From Paracoccaceae bacterium (lineage in GTDB: Bacteria; Pseudomonadota; Alphaproteobacteria; Rhodobacterales; Rhodobacteraceae), in NCBI GenBank assembly GCA_015485375.1, contig WFTU01000053.1:1-12132 (forward strand): a stretch of 12,132 nt of DNA, read 5' to 3'. The notes beneath the pieces were generated by a model that did no database searches, was not told where the DNA came from, and worked only from the letters and a program-made list of their open reading frames with translations. A program made the position numbers and the translations under genes. Below are positions 5,338-11,232 of the stretch, one piece after another (positions within the stretch are counted from its first letter, which is position 1; each line of letters starts with the position of its first letter).

Positions 5338-7134
5338 TCATCCGCCGGCCATGGAAAACTCGGGGTTTTCCCATGGTGATACCGGTTCCGGAAACTTCGA
5401 CCGGCAGGTTGCAACACCCACCGACATGGCCTGCGAAACCATTCCGTCAATTCTTCCGAAAGCATTCGGCTTGTCGAACATCCTGTGCCCGGTTCTGTTC
5501 TCGGCATACACGACGCTGGAGGCCATGCTGTCGAGCAGCGGGTTGTGATCTATCAGGATCCGCTGCTCGTAAATTGCCGCCTCGAGCTTGTTGATACTGT
5601 CCGGCATCCACAGGTAAACTTCCTGCTCGCCATCCGGTCTGGTTTTGTCCTTTTCCAGAATTCGTTTCTGGAACCCCTGCGGGTGAATCGTCATCGGCAA
5701 TATCGCACCGATATCTGTCAGATGCTCGCTCAGGCGCTCCAGACCGTACTGGTCACACCCGATTTCCACCGGTTCGTATCTCGCGTTCAGCGAGGCCAGG
5801 GCGTCCGCGAGCCATGAATACTTCAACCTGTCTCCGGGCACCGCTTCCATAAAACCCTGATCTCGCCACAGCTCGTAAGGAGCCTGATCTGAATCAGCCC
5901 TCTGTTTGAGCGTCCCGGCTGGCGTCCAGAACCATGTCTTTGACACAAACCTTTCCGCGTCTCGCGTCGCATCCGTTACCCAGGTAAGCGTGAAGGCCGT
6001 GAAATCCCTTGTCTGCGAAAGGTCGAGGCCGCCGTAGCATGGAAATTCCGACAGTTCGTCAGTATCGATGCTCGAACCACATGCCATCCACGCCTCGCGC
6101 TTGATCGCCGCCGTCAACGACTGCGTCCATTCGCAGAAATGAAGCCGCGCGATCCCGTTGCGCTTCCCGGGGATCATCCTCGCCTGCTCTACAACCCCTT
6201 CCAGATATTCGCGCGTTACCGTCACATCGAGCAGCGGGTTTGCCTTCACCCAACACCCCGGATCTGTTTCCCAGTTGTCGCCCTCGTCAAGGGAACATAC
6301 GAACGAGAACGTCGTGTCGTCATCGACAACACCCGCAGCAACATTCACCGCGTGGATGTGTTCTTCGAAACAAATCGAATTTCTGTCCGTGCCGGCATTC
6401 GTCGTCATCGCCAGCAGCGGCTGTTTTCTGAACTTGAACCCGCGCTCCAGCATATCGATGGTATCGCGGTTCGGGTGCTCGTGGACCTCGTCGCACAAAG
6501 CGCCATGCGGGCGTGGTCCTGACTGGCTCTTTTCATTGGAGATCGGCTTGAAAAACCGCTTGTCACCATTTTTGCCGATGTATGTCAGTTGCCAAACCGG
6601 GTTCATCCCCTGACTGGAAATCCTCTTTGACAGGACCGGAGACTGGTCTCGCATCGCCACGGCATCGCGAAACATCACCATTGCCTGATCTTTTTTCGCC
6701 GCGGCAGCATAAATCTCGGCTCTGGACTCGCCATCCGCTACCAGCAGATAAATACCGATCCCGGCAAGGAACGGGCTCTTGCCGTTTCCTTTCCCTTCCT
6801 CGTCGTAAAACCTCCGGAAGCGGCGCAGGCCTGTCGCCTTCCACTTCCACCCGAATAGCGATCCGACGCGAAATGCCTGACTCGGATGTAACTCGAAAGG
6901 AATTCCCTCGAACTGGCCTCCGTTCAGTCGCAGGTTTCGCGGGAAAAACCCGATAGCCCGCTTGGCCGCATCAACATCCCAGAAAAGCCCTCTTGATGGG
7001 CCTTCTTCCAGATCCTTCAAATGGCGCGACGCCGCGTTTCTGACATGCGGACCAGCCACGATTTTTCCAGCTACAACATCAGATGCCCATGCCGTTACCG
7101 GATCCGCCTCGAAATCAGGTGAAATCATCTTCAC
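5338..7134 (-). CDS. terL: Terminase large subunit (ATPase and nuclease)
   Basis: A 598-residue packaging motor. The ATPase half has a Walker-A-like 'DEEGKGNGKSPF' (111-122), a Walker B/catalytic block 'HGALCDEVHEH' (210-220; D215, E216) and motif III 'MTTNAG' (243-248). The C-terminal RNase-H-like nuclease half has the expected acidic residues in 'GGLDLSQTRDFTAF' (D371), 'EIGCDQYG' (D461) and 'GRIDGMVSQAM' (D563). The type is Terminase_1, as in HK97 and P27-partnered phages. Translation can begin at GTG 7134 or at the ATG two codons later (7128). Neither has a strong Shine-Dalgarno, and the gene overlaps the small subunit gene by about 20 bases, which points to coupling. Confidence 0.95.
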   Translation of the reverse strand: MKMISPDFEADPVTAWASDVVAGKIVAGPHVRNAASRHLKDLEEGPSRGLFWDVDAAKRAIGFFPRNLRLNGGQFEGIPFELHPSQAFRVGSLFGWKWKATGLRRFRRFYDEEGKGNGKSPFLAGIGIYLLVADGESRAEIYAAAAKKDQAMVMFRDAVAMRDQSPVLSKRISSQGMNPVWQLTYIGKNGDKRFFKPISNEKSQSGPRPHGALCDEVHEHPNRDTIDMLERGFKFRKQPLLAMTTNAGTDRNSICFEEHIHAVNVAAGVVDDDTTFSFVCSLDEGDNWETDPGCWVKANPLLDVTVTREYLEGVVEQARMIPGKRNGIARLHFCEWTQSLTAAIKREAWMACGSSIDTDELSEFPCYGGLDLSQTRDFTAFTLTWVTDATRDAERFVSKTWFWTPAGTLKQRADSDQAPYELWRDQGFMEAVPGDRLKYSWLADALASLNARYEPVEIGCDQYGLERLSEHLTDIGAILPMTIHPQGFQKRILEKDKTRPDGEQEVYLWMPDSINKLEAAIYEQRILIDHNPLLDSMASSVVYAENRTGHRMFDKPNAFGRIDGMVSQAMSVGVATCRSKFPEPVSPWENPEFSMAGG

Positions 7135-7579
7135 CAGGGAAGTTGAAAGCCATCTGGTTCTGGTTGTTCAACCCCCGCTCCGCAGCTGGCGTCATTCCGA
7201 ACTCGTTGGCCAGCCCGCGGATCTGCCGAAAGGTCTCGTTCAGTTGGGCAACCTCTGGGCGGCTTTTCTCCTGCTTGCCGTTTCTGGTTTCCGTGACATA
7301 GGTCTCGCCATTCTCTGCGAGATCCTTGCGCAGCTCCTGGTGCCGAGCAATAGCAAAGCAGAGCTGCGACAACATGAAAGCCGTGACCTCGTTGAGCCGG
7401 TTACGGGTCGGGTGGCTAAGAGGCGGCGCGATCGCATCCCACACCCTTTGCACATCCTGCGGCATTCCGCGGGGCTTCAGCTCCTTAGCGCGTGACCGCG
7501 CATATTCCTCGAAATCACCGCGATCGACATCGTCCTTTAGCGGGACAACGTTCTGGCTGGCAGGCTTGCGTCCTTTCAT
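7115..7579 (-). CDS. terS: Terminase small subunit, P27 family
   Basis: A 154-residue protein beginning MKGRKPASQNVVPLKDD, followed by the P27-type helical core: 'PRGMPQDVQRVWDAIAPPLSHPTRNRLNEVTAFMLSQLCFAIARHQELRKDLAENGETYVTETRNGKQEKSRPEVAQLNETFRQIRGLANEFGMTPAAERGL'. The 'G....T..G....P.V..LN......R.L..EFGMTPA.R' C-terminal block is diagnostic. It binds the packaging site and brings TerL to DNA. The ATG at 7579 has a good GGAAGGA Shine-Dalgarno. It is separated from the HNH gene by 140 bases that may contain cos. Confidence 0.92.
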   Translation of the reverse strand: MKGRKPASQNVVPLKDDVDRGDFEEYARSRAKELKPRGMPQDVQRVWDAIAPPLSHPTRNRLNEVTAFMLSQLCFAIARHQELRKDLAENGETYVTETRNGKQEKSRPEVAQLNETFRQIRGLANEFGMTPAAERGLNNQNQMAFNFPGEDDFT

Positions 7580-7719
7580 TGCAAATCCTTCCTTCCAAAC
7601 AACAGGTGGCTTTCTGTCTCCAATTCAAACTCGCTGTAAATTTAGTGTTGTGTGCCGGTCCGCGAGGGCCTCTATTTTAGCGATTTGACCACCCCCCCCC
7701 ATCACAGGACGGCTGGGTT
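7580..7719 (-). other. Intergenic region between HNH and terS, candidate cos site
   Basis: These 140 bases hold no gene. On the minus strand they start with a run of nine G (7700-7692) followed by TGGTC, an AT-rich stretch, then GAGGCCCTCGCGGACC (about 7671-7656), and end with the terS Shine-Dalgarno. HK97-type phages normally place cos next to the HNH and small terminase genes, and the HNH protein assists TerL in cutting. The G run plus a GC-rich imperfect palindrome in this exact position is therefore a reasonable cos candidate. I cannot define cohesive ends from sequence alone. A late promoter could also lie here, but I see no convincing -35/-10 pair. Confidence 0.4.
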
Positions 7720-8067
7720 CTACCGGTTTGCCGGGTGTTTCGGGTCTGTTGGCCAGCCGTTTTCACCCTTAACCAAGCTATATCCACGCACCTCTTCGGA
7801 TTGCAGCACACCGTCATGGCAGCGCTTGCATGATGCTTCCAGATTTCCCTGATCGAAGAAAAGGGAATGGTTACCCTTATGTGCTTCCTTGTGATGCACC
7901 ACCGCTGATCGCGCCGACTTGCGCCCGGAGGTCAGAACAACCCCGCACAGCTTGCACCGGTACCCATCACGCGTAAGAACCAGTTTTCGCAGCGCCGCCC
8001 ATTCCCGCGTTTTATATAGCTTCCGGTATCGCGCCGCTTCTGGCGACCGGTGGTCCAGCCGCGTCAT
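7720..8067 (-). CDS. HNH endonuclease of the phage packaging module
   Basis: A 115-residue protein with a beta-beta-alpha-metal nuclease core. Zinc ligands are C38-x2-C41 ('CKLC') and C80-x2-C83 ('CKRC'). Between them lies the HNH motif: 'VVHH' (H58, H59), N75 in 'QGNLEASC' and H84. Upstream is the typical 'YKTREWAALRKLVLTRDGYRC' helix. In HK97-like phages such proteins are part of the terminase machine and are needed for cos cleavage. The frame is open to 8175, but the extra 36 residues are a translation of the tRNA gene. The ATG at 8067 has AAGGAAG upstream and lies 14 bases after the tRNA, so the two are probably cotranscribed. Confidence 0.93.
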   Translation of the reverse strand: MTRLDHRSPEAARYRKLYKTREWAALRKLVLTRDGYRCKLCGVVLTSGRKSARSAVVHHKEAHKGNHSLFFDQGNLEASCKRCHDGVLQSEEVRGYSLVKGENGWPTDPKHPANR

Positions 8068-8081
8068 AGCACTTCCTTGTC

Positions 8082-8157
8082 TGGTTGCAGGGGCAGGACT
8101 CGAACCTGCGACCTCGTGGTTATGAGCCACGCGAGCTACCGACTGCTCCACCCTGAC
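8082..8157 (-). tRNA. tRNA with CAU anticodon, initiator-like (tRNA-fMet-like)
   Basis: The 76 bases fold as a cloverleaf. The D stem is GAGC/GCTC, the anticodon stem CGTGG/CCACG with loop CTCATAA (CAT at 8124-8122), and the T arm GCAGG-TTCGAGT-CCTGC; CCA is encoded at 8084-8082. Initiator hallmarks are present: A11-U24 in the D stem and a non-Watson-Crick 1-72 position. Only two of the three G-C pairs at 29-31/39-41 remain (29-41 is U-A). The acceptor is imperfect: either G1.A72 and U2.C71 mismatch, or, taking TG(T)CAGGG, there is one bulged U on otherwise perfect pairs. The gene sits between a terminator and the HNH gene, at the start of the late region. Confidence 0.88.
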
Positions 8158-8173
8158 AATAAATGAACCACCC

Positions 8174-8213
8174 AAAAGAAAGGCCCGATCCGGAGTTTTC
8201 TCTCCGTCGGGCC
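8174..8213 (-). terminator. Intrinsic terminator between the regulator gene and the late genes
   Basis: On the minus strand GGCCCGA-CGGAG (8213-8202) pairs with CTCCG-(GA)-TCGGGCC (8195-8182). The stem has 12 pairs with a 2-nt bulge and a 6-nt loop, and is followed by TTTCTTTT (8181-8174). It stands 56 bases after the stop of the DUF6456-like gene and 17 bases before the tRNA. It should stop early or replication transcripts before the packaging genes. I see no space for a promoter between it and the tRNA, so late transcription may require antitermination here or a promoter further down. Confidence 0.9.
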
Positions 8214-8268
8214 CATCTTTGGAATATGCAGAAGGTACGGCCGATTCGCGGGGATGGCAAATACTATT

Positions 8269-8928
8269 TCAAAATTTCCCGTCCGCGGCCGCATCCGCAA
8301 GAATGCCGAGTGCCATTCGCAACACCTCTGAATGACGGGCGGCATCATGACCATCGCGACTGAACCCGTCCCGCAGGAACCGTCCCTCGCAACAAACATG
8401 GAAGCAAACGTCCCGCGCCTCGACCGGCAGCAGGCGCCAGATCCGGCTGAACCGCTGCAACGTCGCGATCCTGTTTTCCGTGCCGGCCGGATTACTGGAC
8501 GTATCCACCCGATCCTGCGACATATCCATTGACGGGCTGCGCCCCGTTTCCTCCCATGCCTCGAACAGCTTCATGCCGGCGGCACACTCGGCGACAGACA
8601 CAACGCCGGCCTTGTGCATGACCTGAAGCGGGTGCAGCTCGCGCACGCGCTGCCTGCCGTTCGCATCACCATCAACCGCCTCGCGCTTCAGCACACGCGG
8701 CGCACGGGCGCCCGGGACAGGCCTGTCGGCAACGGCACGCGCATTGCGGCGGACCTTCGCCTCACTCGCCGCCAGTTCGCGACACAGGGCAACACCGCCC
8801 GTCCGGCTCTCGGGCCGCAAACCGAAATGCGTCGGCGCCCCAAGGTCATAGTCATGATTACGCGACGTCCCGACAATCACGGCGCCCGTCATCGACAATG
8901 CGGCTGGTTTTCTTCTGGCTCTGGGCAT
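8269..8928 (-). CDS. DUF6456-like phage protein, possible late regulator
   Basis: A 219-residue basic protein starting MPRARRKPAALSMTG. The N-terminal half is Arg-rich and looks poorly structured. The C-terminal half reads 'LHPLQVMHKAGVVSVAECAAGMKLFEAWEETG' and 'LQRFSRIWRLLPVEARDVCFHVCCEGRFLRDG ... SEVLRMALGILAD'. This resembles the alphaproteobacterial DUF6456 domain, which has a 'AG..L...WE' helix and a 'VC...R....R...LR.AL..LA' helical end that may form a DNA-binding fold. An ATG at 8934 touches the AAGGAAGG Shine-Dalgarno, whereas the ATG at 8928 has it six bases away; I use the latter. The gene lies just before the terminator that divides early from late genes, the place of an antiterminator or activator. 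The function is inference. Confidence 0.55.
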   Translation of the reverse strand: MPRARRKPAALSMTGAVIVGTSRNHDYDLGAPTHFGLRPESRTGGVALCRELAASEAKVRRNARAVADRPVPGARAPRVLKREAVDGDANGRQRVRELHPLQVMHKAGVVSVAECAAGMKLFEAWEETGRSPSMDMSQDRVDTSSNPAGTENRIATLQRFSRIWRLLPVEARDVCFHVCCEGRFLRDGFSRDGHDAARHSEVLRMALGILADAAADGKF

Positions 8929-8993
8929 TTTCATCCTTCCTTGCTGCTCGTTTTCTATATTTGGCGCTTCGCCACAACATCACCACTACATAT

Positions 8994-9009
8994 GGTTATA
9001 GTGATAACC
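8994..9009. repeat. Dyad GGTTAT-AGTG-ATAACC, possible operator
   Basis: A perfect 6-bp inverted repeat with a 4-nt centre, about 65 bases upstream of the DUF6456-like gene. Its right half, ATAGTGAT plus AACCC (8998-9010), recurs as ATAGTGAT-CGTT-AACCC at 9064-9080. A second small palindrome, TGGCG-CTT-CGCCA (8962-8974), lies between the dyad and the gene. The AT-rich setting and repeated half-site fit a repressor, activator or initiator binding site, but no binding factor can be named. Confidence 0.4.
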
Positions 9010-9023
9010 CTGTTTTCCTGTTT

Positions 9024-9328
9024 GGGAGGGTAATCCTCCCTGATATTTCTATCCTCCCTGAAAATAGTGATCGTTAACCCGTTGATAATTCGAAGTTAAA
9101 AACCGAATGCGGGAGGCTAGGGAACGTAGGGAGGACGATTTGGCCCTCACGCGTGAGTCCTCTTTCCCGCCTTCCGGCACCCTTTCCCCTCGCGCACATG
9201 CGTAGGTAAAAACTGCCTCCCTAGCCTCCCTAGCCTCCCATATTGGCGCGCAACCATCTGATAACACTCACCTTTCCCCGCGCCCCTTTTGTGCGTCCAC
9301 CCTCCCGATTTGGGAGGGCTACCCTCCC
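9024..9328. repeat. Cluster of eleven GGGAGG/CCTCCC hexamers, iteron-like, candidate origin
   Basis: The hexamer GGGAGG (on either strand) starts at 9024, 9035, 9053, 9111, 9129, 9216, 9225, 9234, 9301, 9312 and 9323. At 9216-9239 it forms a 9-bp-period tandem array, CCTCCCTAG in three copies. At 9024-9040 it forms GGGAGG-gtaat-CCTCCC, and at 9300-9328 CCCTCCC-gattt-GGGAGGG-cta-CCCTCCC. ATCCTCCCTGA is repeated at 9033 and 9051. The cluster fills most of the roughly 500-base gap (8935-9432) next to the primase and helicase genes. A replication origin with iterons is the first guess. Regulatory binding sites, or two-layer G-quadruplexes in the minus-strand transcript, are alternatives. Confidence 0.6.
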
Positions 9329-9446
9329 ATTCTTCGAATGGATGAACATCGGGTGCGGGATCGGGCCAGCCGGCACCTGCGCCTCCAGCGGTAGATGAAA
9401 ACATGGAGCAGTCGGATATCCGCCCGCAGCGATCAGCTCTTGCCAT
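9147..9446 (-). CDS. Possible small gene overlapping the helicase 3' end (doubtful)
   Basis: A 99-residue frame begins at an ATG that overlaps the helicase stop by 14 bases and has GGAGG six bases upstream, a spacing that would work well. The first half contains 'GWPDPAPDVHPFEEWEGSPP', which looks protein-like. The second half translates the GGGAGG repeat tract and is arginine-rich and simple. The apparent Shine-Dalgarno is also part of helicase codons, so it may be accidental. I recognise no family. Confidence 0.2.
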   Translation of the reverse strand: MARADRCGRISDCSMFSSTAGGAGAGWPDPAPDVHPFEEWEGSPPKSGGWTHKRGAGKGECYQMVARQYGRLGRLGRQFLPTHVREGKGCRKAGKRTHA

Positions 9447-11232
9447 AACGCGCCTCCATCTCGATATCGTCGCGGCGCTTGCGGAACATGTCGGTCAGCC
9501 GGATCCCGCGATAGCCCGACACGCTGGCCTTGTGCTTGGAAAACAGCAGCCCGGATCGCGGCTCCCGCCACTTGCCCGCCTTGTCCGACAGACGTCTGGC
9601 AACCGTCGTGTCCTTCCAGGGCGTCTCGCCGCGCTCGCGCTGCCAGAACTGGAACGCCTCGACCAGATCCTTGCTGCGGGTGAAATCCTGCTCGTTGCCG
9701 GTCACCTCGCAACACTGGACAAGGAAACTGTGCACCGGATCGCTTTCCTCTCGGAATTCCTGCGTCGCGGCAACAATCCTCTCCGGCTCCTGAAGGCCGT
9801 TCTCCAGATAGTCGATCAGACCCGCGATCAGCCAGTTGAGAATGCCGGAGCGTTCCGCCCACAACTTCTCGCCCAACTTCGGATCGCGCTCGGCCTGCGG
9901 GATCTGCACATCGAACGGGGTCAGCAGCACGCGCCGCCAGATACCGTCGTCGGTGCCGCGGATCTCCGGCTTGTGGTTGCCGCTGATCGTCAGCTTGAAT
10001 TCGGGCAATACCTCGACAAAGTCCTGATTGAGCGCACGCACCAGTATCGGCTCGCCGCCCGTCAGCTCCTTGATGACACTTTCCTTCAGGGGCGCACCCT
10101 GCTCCGGTTCCGAGGCGCGCACCATCCGCGCGCCCATCAACGGCACCAGGTCCGGTGTGGCCTCGGCGCCGGAGCGTTTCGAGGATCCGGTCAGCGATTC
10201 AATCTTCGCCGTCGCGGCGTAACCGTCGAGCATTCTGGACATCAGATCGACCAGCACGGATTTGCCGTTCGCACCCATCCCGTACAAAAACACCATCTTC
10301 TGGTCCCCGATCAGGGCGGTCATCGACAATCCAAACCAGCGCTGCAGAAATGCGCGCATATCCTCTTCCGGCTGGATCCGCGCGAGAAAGGCATCGAACT
10401 TCGGGCAGGTCGCGTCTGGATCATACTCCAGCTGCATCGCTTTGGTCAGGCGCAGCGCCCGATCATGCGGCACCATGGATACCTTGGCGATGCCGTCGAA
10501 ATCCGAACACCCTTCCGCGCGCAGCTGGCGACGGGCGTCCTCGTCAACCTCGAACTTCAGCACCCCGGACAGCGTGTTGACCAGCAGCGGATCAGCATCG
10601 AGCGCCTCATACGGGCAATGCAGGTTGATCTCGCCCTGCTCGACCATGTGTTTCATCGGCGCGGCGTTGCCGGCGTTTTTCGCGTGTCGGTGATGATCCC
10701 GCTTCTTCTGTCCCAACAGCGCCTCGAGGCTGGAGATGGCAGCGCTTTTCGAAAGTAGCAGCTGATGCCGCTCTTTCTGCTCGTCCGTCATTTTCTCGAT
10801 TTTGTCCAGCGCGCGCAATTCATCCACGATGGCGCGCTTTTCGGCCAGCTTGTCCATCTGCCTCTCGTCCAGCACCAGATGCGGGATCTCGCGCTTGATA
10901 AGCCCGGCCACGCCCTGCGCCTTGCGGCGGACCTCGACCCCGTCGGGATCCTTGGCCCACATTACGCCGTCCCAGCAAAACCAGCCAACGCGCGGCACAA
11001 ACAGCAGATCGGCGCCGAAATGGATAAAAAACCTCTGACCGTTACCATAATCGTTGAGCGGCAGGTCCGCACAAGCCTTTACCGGCCCGTCATCATCCGC
11101 TTCGGGAGAATCGGCAGGCGGGCCTTCAGGCGGGGTGCGGGGTTCATCAGGCGCAACCGCATCCGGATCCGGCGCAATCGTCTCGGCCTCCGTCATGATC
11201 TCGCGCACCTTCTCGACGTTATTATCCGGCAT
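9433..11232 (-). CDS. Phage primase-helicase, SF3 (D5/P4-type) ATPase
   Basis: A 599-residue replicative helicase. Residues 1-50 are an acidic, proline-rich tail. Residues about 65-300 hold the D5_N-type region, including a charged helical stretch at 120-180. The ATPase follows: Walker A 'GMGANGKS' (318-325), a Walker-B-like acidic block 'RMVRASEPEQG' (369-379), motif C 'LTISGNHKP' with sensor N419 (414-422) and the arginine pair in 'DGIWRRVLLTPF' (429-440). The C-terminal 'DLVEAFQFWQRERG ... VARRLSDKAGKW' part looks like a winged-helix domain. It unwinds DNA at the phage origin. The ATG at 11232 overlaps the primase stop by 11 bases and has GGAG upstream, so the two genes are coupled. Confidence 0.93.
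   Translation of the reverse strand: MPDNNVEKVREIMTEAETIAPDPDAVAPDEPRTPPEGPPADSPEADDDGPVKACADLPLNDYGNGQRFFIHFGADLLFVPRVGWFCWDGVMWAKDPDGVEVRRKAQGVAGLIKREIPHLVLDERQMDKLAEKRAIVDELRALDKIEKMTDEQKERHQLLLSKSAAISSLEALLGQKKRDHHRHAKNAGNAAPMKHMVEQGEINLHCPYEALDADPLLVNTLSGVLKFEVDEDARRQLRAEGCSDFDGIAKVSMVPHDRALRLTKAMQLEYDPDATCPKFDAFLARIQPEEDMRAFLQRWFGLSMTALIGDQKMVFLYGMGANGKSVLVDLMSRMLDGYAATAKIESLTGSSKRSGAEATPDLVPLMGARMVRASEPEQGAPLKESVIKELTGGEPILVRALNQDFVEVLPEFKLTISGNHKPEIRGTDDGIWRRVLLTPFDVQIPQAERDPKLGEKLWAERSGILNWLIAGLIDYLENGLQEPERIVAATQEFREESDPVHSFLVQCCEVTGNEQDFTRSKDLVEAFQFWQRERGETPWKDTTVARRLSDKAGKWREPRSGLLFSKHKASVSGYRGIRLTDMFRKRRDDIEMEARYGKS

Noticed and set aside
7692..7700. Run of nine C as a frameshift in a gene
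   Set aside because: It lies between the HNH stop and terS, outside any coding region. Its exact length could be a sequencing uncertainty but affects no protein.
8068..8175. N-terminal extension of the HNH reading frame
   Set aside because: It is a translation of the tRNA gene; the ATG at 8067 has its own Shine-Dalgarno and begins the conserved HNH protein.
9216..9239. Tandem repeat as a CRISPR array
   Set aside because: Units are 9 bases with no spacers, and there are no cas genes nearby.
9049..9267. 72-codon minus-strand frame in the repeat region
   Set aside because: It translates the GGGAGG repeats, with no recognisable domain and no clear ribosome binding site.
9230..9862. Minus-strand open frame of 210 codons overlapping the helicase in another frame
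   Set aside because: Most of it lies within conserved helicase codons, and the translation is Gly/Arg/Gln-rich without any motif.
9403..10758. Long plus-strand open frame of 451 codons opposite the helicase
   Set aside because: It mirrors a clear SF3 helicase and has the low-complexity Arg/Gln/Leu composition of an antisense frame.
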